The position numbers and the translations under genes are program-made. The notes beneath the pieces are model-generated. The model ran no database searches, was not told where the DNA came from, and saw only the letters and a program-made list of their open reading frames with translations. DNA of 64,000 nt, taken from Kaistella sp. Its GTDB lineage: Bacteria > Bacteroidota > Bacteroidia > Flavobacteriales > Weeksellaceae. Where the stretch lies: positions 1-64,000 of the forward strand of contig JAIBEW010000027.1 of the NCBI GenBank assembly GCA_019459085.1, written 5' to 3'. Shown piece by piece: positions 35,084 through 43,368 of the stretch (the stretch's first letter is position 1; each line of letters begins with the position of its first letter).

Positions 35084-35869
35084 TTAAATTTCACCCATTA
35101 CATACATTTCCTCCATGGTTGGGGTAGGATTTCCACCTTTTTTCTCCAGCGTTATGGCGAAAGCCTGCGCGTTGGCAACCGATTTCATGGCCTGAATAGT
35201 AGAATCGCTTTCTGTCTCATACATTCCCATATCTACAGGTTTACCGTTTACGATGGCCCAAAGCTGATATTGTTTTCCTTCCGGAGCTTCAGGAAGGTTC
35301 TTGATGTCCAGATAAACTTTGTTCGAGTCATCCCAATACACTTCAGCCAGAAGATCAGGATGTTTTTCAACGCCTTTCAGAGGGATTTTTCTTGAGTTTT
35401 TAAGCACTGAATTGATTTCTTCAAGAGACGAAATTTTGCCCGTTAATTCGGTATTGTTTTTGGCAAAATGTTCAATCTGCTGATTTTTTGAATTTAATTC
35501 ATAACCCAGCCAACCCACAACCAGTATTGCAGCAGCCGAAGCTACCTTCATCCAGGTTGGGAAATAAGTTTTATCTGAAACCGGAGTTTGATTCTGTGAA
35601 ATAGGAATTATCGGTGTTTCCGCTTTAAAGTTAGAGGTGGCATTCCCGAACTCTATTTTTTTCAGAATTTCAGCTTTCAGATGCGGCGGTGGTTCAACAG
35701 CCTGTCCCATGGCAAGATGTTCCAGGGTCTGCTGCGCATCGAAAACTGCATTTCTTACTTCAACATTATTTTTCATCACACATTCCAGGATGGAAGATTC
35801 CTCCACCGAGAGAATTCCCATGGTGTAAGCTTCGATAACGCCTGATGATATGTAGGTTTTAATATCCAC
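35084..35869 (-). CDS. RskA-family anti-sigma factor
   Basis: A 261-residue membrane regulator. The N-terminal cytosolic zinc-less anti-sigma domain (residues 1-85, SGVIEAYTMGILSVEE) is followed by one membrane helix (about 107-124, VASAAAILVVGWLGYEL), a short coiled coil and a periplasmic RskA domain (PEGKQYQLWAIVNGKPVDMG). It should hold the adjacent ECF sigma factor until cleaved by regulated proteolysis. The start is 1 bp after the sigma gene stop. In mycobacteria the RskA/SigK pair controls fasciclin-domain proteins, and a fasciclin remnant lies upstream here. Confidence 0.9.
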   Translation of the reverse strand: MDIKTYISSGVIEAYTMGILSVEESSILECVMKNNVEVRNAVFDAQQTLEHLAMGQAVEPPPHLKAEILKKIEFGNATSNFKAETPIIPISQNQTPVSDKTYFPTWMKVASAAAILVVGWLGYELNSKNQQIEHFAKNNTELTGKISSLEEINSVLKNSRKIPLKGVEKHPDLLAEVYWDDSNKVYLDIKNLPEAPEGKQYQLWAIVNGKPVDMGMYETESDSTIQAMKSVANAQAFAITLEKKGGNPTPTMEEMYVMGEI

Positions 35870-35870
35870 C

Positions 35871-36452
35871 TTATTTTATGATAAAAAATAATACAATGAC
35901 TTTATAATTTTCCAGAATTTTCGCGAGCTCCAACAGGGCGGCTCTGGTTCGTGTTTTCACTGTTCCTAAAGGAATCCCCAGTTCACTTGAAATTTCTTCC
36001 TGCGTGAATCCTTCAAAATATCCTTTGTTGATGACCTTTTGATAATCTTCTCTTAAAGTGTTTACTGCATTCTGCACTTCATTGAATTCATGTTTCTGTT
36101 CTGTTGAAAGTTTCACACTCTCATTTACGAAATCGGGAATGCTTTGGTTTTGCAGGTCGTTCTGGAAAGATTTTGATTTTAGCCGGTCGATGGCAGAATT
36201 CCTGGCAATATTCAGCATCCAGGTATACAGCGAAGCTTTGTCTTCATCAAAGGTGGAGATGGAATTCCAGATTTTCACAAAAGTATCCTGTAAAACTTCA
36301 TTGGACTCTTCCTGATAATGCAGCACACGGAGAATAACTCCATACAGCGCACCCGAATAATTGTCGTAAAGGTAATTAAAACCGGCTTCATCCTTACTTC
36401 TCAGTAAAGATAAAAGTTGTTCCGGCGAAAGTTGACCTTTTTTCAATATCAT
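35871..36452 (-). CDS. ECF-type sigma-70 family factor (SigK-like)
   Basis: A 193-residue sigma factor. Region 2 (about 25-95) contains YDNYSGALYGVILRVL and WMLNIARNSAIDRLKS, and region 4 (about 135-185) ends with the helix-turn-helix GFTQEEISSELGIPLGTVKTR. It directs RNA polymerase to a stress regulon while its activity is held by the RskA protein encoded next. Its own gene has a TATTTTTG box (36463-36470 on the minus strand) 10 nt before the ATG. Which signal frees it cannot be told. Confidence 0.92.
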   Translation of the reverse strand: MILKKGQLSPEQLLSLLRSKDEAGFNYLYDNYSGALYGVILRVLHYQEESNEVLQDTFVKIWNSISTFDEDKASLYTWMLNIARNSAIDRLKSKSFQNDLQNQSIPDFVNESVKLSTEQKHEFNEVQNAVNTLREDYQKVINKGYFEGFTQEEISSELGIPLGTVKTRTRAALLELAKILENYKVIVLFFIIK

Positions 36453-36462
36453 TATTCAGTTT

Positions 36463-36470
36463 CAAAAATA
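36463..36470 (-). promoter_or_regulatory. Promoter box of the sigma/anti-sigma operon
   Basis: TATTTTTG on the minus strand matches TAnnTTTG and lies 10 nt upstream of the sigma start codon. A -33 element could not be placed with confidence. Confidence 0.6.
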
Positions 36471-36680
36471 GTTTTTTTTTCGTTACAAAAAACCAAATCA
36501 TGGACTGATTCGTAAATATTTTAAAACCCGGAAGTTCTTAATCATGTTTTTCAATAAAAATCCCAACGAGGAAAATGATTATGAACGAAGGTCTGTTGAA
36601 TCTAAACCCATCAAAATTTAAAAAAAATTTGAAAAAAGTAAATCTGAAAAGCCAACTGCTTCGTATATGAATGTAAGACG

Positions 36681-36770
36681 CAAGATTATACAATAACAGA
36701 CGTTAATCAGTCAGACGGAGTGATACACGTGATTGATGCGTCTTGCTGCCCTAGTTTTCATGGTTTTTAG
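36681..36770 (+). pseudogene. C-terminal remnant of a fasciclin (FAS1) domain gene
   Basis: The frame reads QDYTITDVNQSDGVIHVIDA, the highly conserved end of bacterial FAS1 domains (ADVNQSNGVIHVIDxVLLP), then runs into an aberrant tail (SCCPSFHGF) and a stop. Nothing upstream in this frame resembles the rest of a fasciclin domain. The 36453-36913 gap otherwise holds a 25-codon frame (about 36544-36621) that I cannot assign, plus a terminator. Fasciclin proteins are secreted adhesins often paired with SigK/RskA-type regulators, so this looks like a lost regulon member. Confidence 0.7.
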
Positions 36771-36781
36771 TTTTTAATGGG

Positions 36782-36814
36782 AGCCGCTTGATTTTTAATT
36801 AAGCGGCTTTTTTC
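36782..36814 (+). terminator. Terminator after the fasciclin remnant
   Basis: AGCCGCTT (36782-36789) pairs with AAGCGGCT (36801-36808) around an 11-nt loop and is followed by T6. It survives although its gene has decayed. Confidence 0.75.
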
Positions 36815-36913
36815 TTGAAATATGAGGCGTGCTTTATAAAAAATTATGAATAAAATTCCTATATTTAAAACCGATTTCATTTACAATCTAATCTTAAAAT
36901 CTAAATTAAAAAT

Positions 36914-37507
36914 ATGAAGAAATTATTATTTACCACACTTTTGGCAGTATCAGTCACCGCGTATTCCCAGTTCACGCTTCCGGCGGCCAGTCCGCGACAA
37001 AAGGTGGAACAGCAGTTTTCAATGTCTAAAATCACGGTTGATTACGGAAGACCGGGCGTGAAAGGAAGAAAAGTTTTTGGCGAACTGGTGCCTTTCGGAA
37101 AAGTCTGGAGAGTTGGAGCCAATGCATCAACCAAAATTACCTTCGAACAATCTGTAAATTTCGGAGGAAAAACAGTTCCGACCGGAACCTACGGTTTGTT
37201 TGTGGTTCCACAGGACAAAGAATGGAAAGTAATTCTGAACAAAGATGCCCAACAATGGGGAGCGTACAGTTTTGATGAGAAGCTGAATGTTCTGGAAGTT
37301 ACTGTTCCGGTGCAAAAACTCGCAGAAAAACAGGAATTTTTCGAGATTACACTGAATCCGGTGGATGACCATTCGGCAGATGTAGTGATGAAATGGGATT
37401 TCACCAAAGTAGTGATTCCTGTAAAAACCGGCAAACCCGAAACGGTTTCAAAAATTATGGAGAAACTGAAAGAAATCAAACAGATTGAAAAAGATGCAGC
37501 AAAATAA
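36914..37507 (+). CDS. DUF2911-family secreted protein
   Basis: A 197-residue protein with a signal peptide (residues 1-18, cut near AYSQ). A DUF2911 domain spans about residues 20-165. Recognisable features are SPRQKVEQQFSMSKITVDYGRPGVKGR, then the WRVGANASTKITF segment, TVPTGTYGLFVVP and WGAYSFDEKLNVLEVTV. The family is widespread in Bacteroidota and its function is unknown; it probably acts in the periplasm or outer membrane. The C-terminal 20 residues are a lysine/glutamate helix. A stem-loop terminator follows at once. Confidence 0.9.
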   Translation: MKKLLFTTLLAVSVTAYSQFTLPAASPRQKVEQQFSMSKITVDYGRPGVKGRKVFGELVPFGKVWRVGANASTKITFEQSVNFGGKTVPTGTYGLFVVPQDKEWKVILNKDAQQWGAYSFDEKLNVLEVTVPVQKLAEKQEFFEITLNPVDDHSADVVMKWDFTKVVIPVKTGKPETVSKIMEKLKEIKQIEKDAAK

Positions 37508-37509
37508 AA

Positions 37510-37535
37510 AAGGTGAACTTCGGTTCACTTTTTTT
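37510..37535 (+). terminator. Terminator of the DUF2911 gene
   Basis: GTGAAC (37513-37518) pairs with GTTCAC (37523-37528), flanked by A and T runs that extend the stem, and is followed by T7. Confidence 0.75.
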
Positions 37536-37703
37536 GTGGGTATTTTTCAGGGTTTTGCGAAACGTGGAAAATGCGGGAAATCAATATCTCATTCTCGAAA
37601 ATTCTCAAAAATATAATAAATGGGAATTTTTTCAGTGGAAATTTCCGGTATTGATCATGGGAAATCTGAAAGTATGGACTCTGCGAAATGATGACAGCAG
37701 ATT

Positions 37704-37820
37704 TTAGGATCTGTTTATAGAAATTTTGGCAATCCGCTGAGAAGCACGATCGCTGTAATACGCGATACCGTTTTGGATATCCAGATAAGCTTCTTCCGAA
37801 TAAACAATTTCAAAAGCCAT
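37704..37820 (-). pseudogene. Truncated RelE/ParE-type toxin
   Basis: A 38-codon frame starting MAFEIVYSEEAYLDIQNGIAY and stopping after KISINRS. The start is typical of RelE/ParE toxins, which are about 95-100 residues; here the frame departs from the family after roughly residue 28 and ends, so the catalytic C-terminal half is missing. Its ATG overlaps the last 11 bp of the antitoxin gene, the normal antitoxin-first coupling. No continuation was found in the other frames down to the DUF2911 terminator. Confidence 0.7.
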
Positions 37821-38049
37821 ACTTCTGCCTGATCCTGTATTTCACCTCTTCTTCTGAAACATGTTCTGACAAAGGTCTTTCAGCAATCTCTTTCAACTGT
37901 TTCTTCATTTCATCAGTCAATTCAAAATCATTGTATTGCAGATCTTTATCTTCCAGAATACCTTCCAGATAGCCTAATACGCGGTCCAAAATTTCCTGGG
38001 GCTCATTTTTTAATTTCTCGTTAATCAAATCTAAGGTTGCAGAATTCAT
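37810..38049 (-). CDS. Antitoxin of a RelE/ParE-type pair
   Basis: A 79-residue acidic protein (from MNSATLDLINEKLKNE). The N-terminal half is a helical NEPQEILDRVLGYLEGIL region, and the C-terminal half (ELTDEMKKQLKEIAERPLSEHVSEEEVKYRIRQKYGF) resembles the toxin-wrapping tail of many small Bacteroidota antitoxins. The reading frame is open 26 codons further upstream, but that part is hydrophobic, lacks a start context, and overlaps the promoter region; ATG 38049 is preferred. Since its toxin is truncated, this gene may be an orphan that still protects against related toxins. Confidence 0.75.
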   Translation of the reverse strand: MNSATLDLINEKLKNEPQEILDRVLGYLEGILEDKDLQYNDFELTDEMKKQLKEIAERPLSEHVSEEEVKYRIRQKYGF

Positions 38050-38111
38050 TTTGAATATTTTTATCAAAATTAGTAAAAATATCCAGTAAAAAATACTTGT
38101 CTGTTTTTCGG

Positions 38112-38142
38112 TTGCAAAGGTTTTCAAACAGAATTAATTTTG
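38112..38142 (+). promoter_or_regulatory. Promoter of ada
   Basis: TTG at 38112-38114, a 20-bp spacer and TAATTTTG at 38135-38142, ending 15 nt before the ada ATG, fit the Bacteroidota consensus. Confidence 0.65.
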
Positions 38143-38157
38143 CCTTAAATTTACAAC

Positions 38158-39201
38158 ATGGAACTTTCAAATGACATTATGTATCAGGCTTCAGTCGACA
38201 AAAATTCCGATTTTGAAGGCGTTTTCTGGATGGGCGTAAAAACCACCGGCATTTTCTGCCGCCCCATTTGTCGGGCACGGAAACCAAAACCCGAAAACGT
38301 GGAATTTTTCGGAACAACAAAAGATGCCATTCTGAAAGGTTACCGTCCATGCAAAGTGTGCAGGCCACTCGAAAATCCTGATGAAACGCCGCAATATATT
38401 CAGCAGATTTTAGAAGAACTCCGCGAAGACCCTTCTCTTAAATTTAAAGATTTTGATTTGGTAAAACGCGGAATCGAACCAGCCACGATGAGAAGATGGT
38501 TTCAGAAAAACCACGGAATGACTTTCCAGAGCTTTCAGCGGATGTTCAGGCTGAATACGGCTTTCAAAAAACTGCAGCAGGGCGAAAATGTGATCGAAAC
38601 GGCTTACGATTCCGGTTTTGAAAGTTTAAGCGGCTTTTCCGAAAGTTTTAAAAACATTTTCGGTGTTTCTCCGAAAAACTCCGGAACGCAGCGCATCATC
38701 GATTTAAAAAGAATTGAAACTCCTCTCGGAACCATGTATGCAGCCGCAGCGGAGGAAGGAATCTGCATGCTCGAATTTACAGACCGCAAAATGCTGGAAA
38801 CGGAGTTTAAAGATCTGGCAAAATCGCTGAATGCCACGATTGTTCAGGGTGAAAATCCACATTTCAAAACCCTGGAAAATGAACTTAAGCTGTATTTTGA
38901 CGGAAAACTGACGGAATTTACGGTTCCTTTATCTCCGGTCGGAACTGAATTTCAGAAAAGTGTCTGGAAAATCCTGCAGCAAATCCCTTTCGGCGAAACC
39001 TGGAATTACCGTAAACAGTCGGAACTTCTGGGCGATGCAAAAAAAGTGCGCGCGGTGGCCAACGCAAACGGAATGAACAAAATATCGATACTGATTCCGT
39101 GTCACCGCGTCATCGGCAGCAACGGAACTTTAACCGGATACGGCGGCGGGATCTGGCGGAAACAGAAACTGCTGGAACTTGAAAAAGCCATTTTATTTTA
39201 A
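38158..39201 (+). CDS. ada: Ada: methylphosphotriester/O6-methylguanine methyltransferase and regulator
   Basis: A 347-residue three-part repair protein. The N-terminal zinc domain has four cysteines (34, 38, 65, 68), the first of which takes methyl groups from phosphotriesters. An AraC-type DNA-binding part follows (about 95-172, GMTFQSFQRMFRLNTAFKK). The C-terminal MGMT domain has the acceptor Cys315 in ILIPCHRVIG. Methylation of the N-terminal cysteine turns Ada into an activator of its own regulon. The MGMT part is complete and all acceptors are present. It stands alone with a good promoter. Confidence 0.95.
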   Translation: MELSNDIMYQASVDKNSDFEGVFWMGVKTTGIFCRPICRARKPKPENVEFFGTTKDAILKGYRPCKVCRPLENPDETPQYIQQILEELREDPSLKFKDFDLVKRGIEPATMRRWFQKNHGMTFQSFQRMFRLNTAFKKLQQGENVIETAYDSGFESLSGFSESFKNIFGVSPKNSGTQRIIDLKRIETPLGTMYAAAAEEGICMLEFTDRKMLETEFKDLAKSLNATIVQGENPHFKTLENELKLYFDGKLTEFTVPLSPVGTEFQKSVWKILQQIPFGETWNYRKQSELLGDAKKVRAVANANGMNKISILIPCHRVIGSNGTLTGYGGGIWRKQKLLELEKAILF

Positions 39202-39273
39202 TACTTTTCCGACAACAAACCAGAAAACTTTATCAGAAAGTAAATTTGTTTTCAATCAAAGATAAAATTCAGC

Positions 39274-39636
39274 ATGAAAAAATTCAAAATTCAGAAATCG
39301 CCTTTCGTTGTTCCCACGACCGACGGGAAGTTGATCGAAGAAATCTGGGGGAATTCCACCGGAAATACCAATATTTCTGTCGCGCATATGATCGCGCCGC
39401 CGGATTGGAGCGAACCGCATCAGACTCCAGAATTCGATGAAATTACCTACATCATCAAAGGGAAAAAACAGTTTGAAATTGACGGTGAAACCGTTGTTCT
39501 CGAAGCCGGACAAAGCATTTTAATTGAAAAAGGCGCCAGAATCCGCTACAGCAATCCGTTTGAAGAATCCTGCGAATATCTGGCAATCTGTCTGCCGGCA
39601 TTTTCGATGGATCTGGTGAACCGGGAAGAGGAATAA
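39274..39636 (+). CDS. Small cupin-domain protein
   Basis: A 120-residue single cupin. The barrel is visible as WSEPHQTPEFDEITYIIKGKKQFEIDGE followed by LEAGQSILIEKGARIRYSNP. The metal site appears incomplete: one histidine (HQT) with glutamates, and no second histidine in the usual C-terminal motif, so it may be a binding protein and not an oxygenase. EutQ-like cupins look similar. It follows ada after 72 bp and could be cotranscribed, but no functional link is evident. Confidence 0.8.
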   Translation: MKKFKIQKSPFVVPTTDGKLIEEIWGNSTGNTNISVAHMIAPPDWSEPHQTPEFDEITYIIKGKKQFEIDGETVVLEAGQSILIEKGARIRYSNPFEESCEYLAICLPAFSMDLVNREEE

Positions 39637-39653
39637 ACAGTTTTTTTTGTCCT

Positions 39654-40262
39654 TTAAAAATTCAGGCCCAACCCGCGCAGCTCTTTTTCCAGATCGGTGT
39701 CTTCCGTAGTGTGAACCGTCACAAATCCAAGCTGTTCAGCAACTTCTATGTTTTTAGGATTGTCATCGATAAAGAGCGATTCATGAGGAATCAGTCCATA
39801 TCTTTCAAGCAGCACTTCCCAGATTTTAGGATCGGGTTTGATGAGTTTTTCGGTTCCTGACACTACGATTCTGCCTTTGAAGGCATTGAAAAAATCATAA
39901 TTCTCCAGAGCGTACGGGAAAGTCTCAGCCGACCAGTTTGTGAGGCCGAAAAGTTCATATTCCGACTGTTCGAGTTTTCTTAAAACTTCTACATTTTCGG
40001 GAATATCCGATTTCAGCATCGTGGTCCAGTTGTCGTAGTAAGCGCGGAGTTCCTTTTCCCATTCCGGAAATTTGGCGATCTGAAGATCTGTACCTTCAGC
40101 CAAACTGCGGCCGCGGTCCTGTTCCGCATTCCATTCATCTTCAGCGATGTGTTTCAGGAAGTATTCCATTCTTTCATCATCATTGAAGTAATCTTTGAAG
40201 AAATACCGTGGATTCCAGTCCATGACCACGCCGCCGAAGTCGAAGATAATATTTTTAATCAT
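39654..40262 (-). CDS. HAD-superfamily hydrolase, YihX-like
   Basis: A 202-residue HAD phosphatase. Motif I is IIFDFGGVVMDWN, with Asp8 in the position of the nucleophile, followed by Gly in place of the second catalytic Asp (FGGV) as in the YihX/epoxide-hydrolase-associated subgroup. Motif II is LFGLTNWS, the motif III lysine is in EKLIKPDPKIW and motif IV is LFIDDNPKN. The substrate may be a sugar phosphate. It overlaps the end of the upstream repeat-protein gene by 8 bp and runs with it as an operon. Confidence 0.9.
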   Translation of the reverse strand: MIKNIIFDFGGVVMDWNPRYFFKDYFNDDERMEYFLKHIAEDEWNAEQDRGRSLAEGTDLQIAKFPEWEKELRAYYDNWTTMLKSDIPENVEVLRKLEQSEYELFGLTNWSAETFPYALENYDFFNAFKGRIVVSGTEKLIKPDPKIWEVLLERYGLIPHESLFIDDNPKNIEVAEQLGFVTVHTTEDTDLEKELRGLGLNF

Positions 40263-40830
40263 TGATAAGCGTAATGTTGATATTCTGACTGTTTCCTTTG
40301 ATGGATTTTAATTTACCGGCTTTATAAGGGTAAAAATCATTAAAGTATGTAAAAGTCACCTTCCCAATGGATTCAATTTTTCCGGTCTGATAATCGTGGA
40401 AATCGTTGTAGTAAGTGAATTTCAGATCACCGATGTGCTGTATTTTACCCTTCTGATAGCTGTAAAAATCATTGTAATACTCAAATTTTATTCCGTTGAG
40501 CGACTTGAGTTTTCCGCTGCTGTAATCATGAAAATCATCATAATACTCAATATTGGTGTTGAAATCAGTTCGCAACTCAGGATCGGCATAATCAATCTCA
40601 GCATCCTTCTGATACGTCACGGAACCGATGTTCGTCAAAACTTCTTTTGCGCTTCCATTGCTGTTCAGGTGAAGAATATTTCCGTCGGTATCAATTGAAA
40701 GGCGCGTATTTCCGACCATCAGATTCAGGATCGCTTTTTTGCCGTGATCCAAAATGTAGATTTCTTTTATTTCCTGAGCCTGGAAAATGGTCAGACATAA
40801 AAACAGTGCCAAAAAACAGATTTTTTTCAT
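40255..40830 (-). CDS. Secreted protein with four tandem YYNDF repeats
   Basis: A 191-residue protein with a signal peptide (1-18, cut near FQAQ). After a beta-rich stretch, residues about 93-180 form four repeats of about 22-24 residues, each of the kind YYNDFxxYxxGKIxxIGxxKF (copies open with YYDDF, YYNDF, YYNDF, YFNDF). Regular aromatic/GK spacing suggests a beta-solenoid or hairpin stack. No known family is recognised. The stop overlaps the HAD gene start. An extracellular or periplasmic binding role is only a guess. Confidence 0.75.
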   Translation of the reverse strand: MKKICFLALFLCLTIFQAQEIKEIYILDHGKKAILNLMVGNTRLSIDTDGNILHLNSNGSAKEVLTNIGSVTYQKDAEIDYADPELRTDFNTNIEYYDDFHDYSSGKLKSLNGIKFEYYNDFYSYQKGKIQHIGDLKFTYYNDFHDYQTGKIESIGKVTFTYFNDFYPYKAGKLKSIKGNSQNINITLIND

Positions 40831-40839
40831 CGTAAAATT

Positions 40840-41274
40840 TTAAAGTTCGAACTTACAAAAGTCGTACCTGTTATGGGTAAATTTCGCAAAAATATGCTGC
40901 AGACCATTGCTTAAAATAATTTCTTCGGCACCTATGATGGAATTATACCTCGCCATCTGTTCAAAAGTTTTTTCAGTTAACTTAATCTTGGGAGCTTTGC
41001 ATTCAACAAGAATCTTAGGGATGGTTTTCTCCGTCACCAACAGGTCAATTCTTTTTGTGGTTCCGTTCAGTTCCAACTTTTTTTCCAGGATTAAAGAAGA
41101 CAAATTACGGCCTTTTTTAAAGTGAAAATAATGCACCCAATGCTGCCGTACCCATTCTTCGGGCGTAAGCAGAAGCCAGGTTTTCCGGACCAGATCATAA
41201 ATAAAAAACTTATCTTTGTCACTCCTGATTTGGAAATCAAAAGTATGCTCAAAATTCAGTTCCGGAAGTTGCAT
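40840..41274 (-). CDS. HsdR_N-type PD-(D/E)xK nuclease-like protein
   Basis: A 144-residue stand-alone domain of the type I restriction enzyme R-protein N-terminal type. The nuclease core is visible: the beta hairpin with RIDLLV (Asp) and KILVECKAPKIKL, giving the D...ExK set, followed by a QMARYNSI helix. Such single-domain genes are common in Bacteroidota next to holA; their substrate is not known. No HsdM/HsdS is near, so it is not a restriction system. Its start codon lies 2 bp from the divergent holA start, and a TATTTTTG box for it (41300-41307, minus strand) is inside holA. Confidence 0.85.
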   Translation of the reverse strand: MQLPELNFEHTFDFQIRSDKDKFFIYDLVRKTWLLLTPEEWVRQHWVHYFHFKKGRNLSSLILEKKLELNGTTKRIDLLVTEKTIPKILVECKAPKIKLTEKTFEQMARYNSIIGAEEIILSNGLQHIFAKFTHNRYDFCKFEL

Positions 41275-41276
41275 TT

Positions 41277-42314
41277 ATGAAAGAATTAGATTTAATCCTC
41301 AAAAATATTAAAAATAAAGAGTTTCTGCCCATTTATTTTTTCCACGGCGAAGAACCGTATTTTATGGATGCAGCCGTTAAATCTTTTGAAAACGATGTTC
41401 TGGAAGAGGATGAAAAGGCTTTTAACCAGACGGTGGTTTACGGAAAAGACACCACGTTTAGTGAAGTGCTTTCTCTCGCAAGACAGTTTCCGATGATGGG
41501 CGACAAGCAGGTGATTATCCTGAAAGAAGCACAGGAAATCCGCATGACCGAAAAAGAAGCGGAAGCGCTTAAAATTTATGCTGAAAACCCTGTAGATTCC
41601 ACCCTTTTGGTCATTGCCCACAAATACAAAAAAGCCGATTCCCGGAAAAGCTTTGCGAAGATCCTTTCGAAAAATAAAATGCTTTTTGTAAGCGATAAAC
41701 TGAAGGATTATGAAGTCCCGAAATGGATCGACCAGGAACTCAGAAATACAGGCTTAAAGGCAAAACCCAATATTCCGGCTTTGCTTTCCGAATATCTCGG
41801 AACCGATCTGTCCCGCATTTCGAATGAGCTGAACAAGCTCAAAATGATCCTGAAAGACGGTGAAATTCTGGACGAAAAAATCATTGAAACCCACATCGGA
41901 ATCAGCAAAGATTTCAACGTTTTTGAACTCATCAAGGCATTGGGCAAAAAAGATGAAGCCAACGCGTTTAAAATTGCGCATTTCATCGCCAAATCACCTA
42001 AAAACAACCCGTTCATCATGCTGATCGGGAATCTGTATAACTTTTTTTCAAATCTCATCATTTACCATACTTCTGTAGGGCAGTCGCCACAAACAATGGC
42101 TTCTGCAATGGGCATCAATCCTTATTTTATAAAAGATTTTGCTGAGGCGGCGCGGTTTTATAATCTCAAACACTGCACGAGGATTATATCGATTCTGCGC
42201 GAAATTGACCTCAAGAATAAAGGACTAGGCGCTGCGAATACCGACGAGAGTGAACTGCTCACCGAAATGGTGTTCAAAATCCTGAATGTGGATCAGTACA
42301 AAGTGAAAACCTAA
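41277..42314 (+). CDS. holA: DNA polymerase III delta subunit
   Basis: A 345-residue clamp-loader subunit, which pries open the beta sliding clamp. Family features: YFFHGEEPYFMDAAV near residue 20, FPMMGDKQVIILKEAQ near 75, the central RISNELNKLKMIL helix and a C-terminal collar domain. It lacks a functional Walker A, as delta proteins do. A plus-strand TATCTTTG box at 41211-41218 lies in the coding sequence of the divergent nuclease-like gene. The DnaX partner lies at 49272. Confidence 0.93.
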   Translation: MKELDLILKNIKNKEFLPIYFFHGEEPYFMDAAVKSFENDVLEEDEKAFNQTVVYGKDTTFSEVLSLARQFPMMGDKQVIILKEAQEIRMTEKEAEALKIYAENPVDSTLLVIAHKYKKADSRKSFAKILSKNKMLFVSDKLKDYEVPKWIDQELRNTGLKAKPNIPALLSEYLGTDLSRISNELNKLKMILKDGEILDEKIIETHIGISKDFNVFELIKALGKKDEANAFKIAHFIAKSPKNNPFIMLIGNLYNFFSNLIIYHTSVGQSPQTMASAMGINPYFIKDFAEAARFYNLKHCTRIISILREIDLKNKGLGAANTDESELLTEMVFKILNVDQYKVKT

Positions 42315-42426
42315 GGCTGCCATCGAAAAAATTCATCATAAAATTATTCTGCAACCAAAATAATTAACGATTTTTGAAAACTCAAAATCTCAACTTTAAA
42401 CCTAACACCAACCTTAATCTCACTTA

Positions 42427-43368
42427 ATGGAAGAAAATATTTTAGACTGCGTCATCGTAGGTTCCGGGCCTTCCGGATTTACAGCAGCCATTTATGCTGC
42501 GAGAGCAGATTTGAAACCTGAATTATACACCGGCTTAGAACCGGGTGGACAGCTTACGACCACAACGGAAGTCGATAATTTTCCGGGTTATCCTGATGGT
42601 GTTACAGGTCCGCAAATGATGATGGATCTTCAGAAACAGGCCGAAAGATTCGATACCAAAGTGTATTATGAACTGATCACAAAAGCCGAATTTTCTAAAG
42701 AAGTCGGCGGTGTGCATAAACTGTGGGCCGGAAACAAAGAAATTCTGGCCAAATCGGTGATTATTTCCACGGGAGCTACGGCAAAATATCTGGGTCTTGA
42801 TGATGAAAAGAAATATTCCGGCGGCGGCGTTTCGGCATGTGCAACCTGCGACGGATTTTTCTACAAAGGAAAAGATGTAGTGGTGGTAGGAGCAGGAGAT
42901 ACGGCAGCTGAAGAAGCGACATATCTTGCAAAACTCACGAACAAAGTAACGATGCTCGTGAGGAAAGATGCTTTCCGGGCATCAAAGGCGATGATTCACC
43001 GGGTGGAAAGCACTCCGAATATCGAAGTCAAATTCAACCACGAACTCATCGGAATTGAAGGTGAAAACGCTTTGGTCGAAAGAGCAGTGGTCATCAACAA
43101 CCTGACTCAGGAAACTTCTAAAATCGACGTTCACGGGATTTTTATCGCCATCGGTCACAAACCGAACACCGATGTTTTTAAAGGTCAGATTGATCTGGAT
43201 GAAAACGGCTATATCAAAACCATTCCGGGTTCTACCAAAACAAATTTGCCGGGAGTTTTCGCGGCAGGTGATGTTCAGGACCATATTTACCGGCAGGCGA
43301 TTACGGCAGCGGGAAGCGGCTGTATGGCAGCGATGGATGCTGAAAAATATCTGGCGGAACTGGAGTAA
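42427..43368 (+). CDS. trxB: Thioredoxin-disulfide reductase
   Basis: A 313-residue flavoenzyme of the low-molecular-weight type. The FAD motif VIVGSGPSGFTAAIYAARA opens the protein, the redox-active CATC pair is in SACATCDGFFYKG (about 135-147), and the NADPH motif VVVGAGDTAAEEA follows. It ends with GVFAAGDVQDHIYRQAITAAG. It reduces thioredoxin with NADPH. No thioredoxin gene is adjacent. Confidence 0.97.
   Translation: MEENILDCVIVGSGPSGFTAAIYAARADLKPELYTGLEPGGQLTTTTEVDNFPGYPDGVTGPQMMMDLQKQAERFDTKVYYELITKAEFSKEVGGVHKLWAGNKEILAKSVIISTGATAKYLGLDDEKKYSGGGVSACATCDGFFYKGKDVVVVGAGDTAAEEATYLAKLTNKVTMLVRKDAFRASKAMIHRVESTPNIEVKFNHELIGIEGENALVERAVVINNLTQETSKIDVHGIFIAIGHKPNTDVFKGQIDLDENGYIKTIPGSTKTNLPGVFAAGDVQDHIYRQAITAAGSGCMAAMDAEKYLAELE

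Noticed and set aside
37513-37707. A 64-codon plus-strand frame after DUF2911
   Set aside because: It begins inside the terminator hairpin and has no recognisable sequence.
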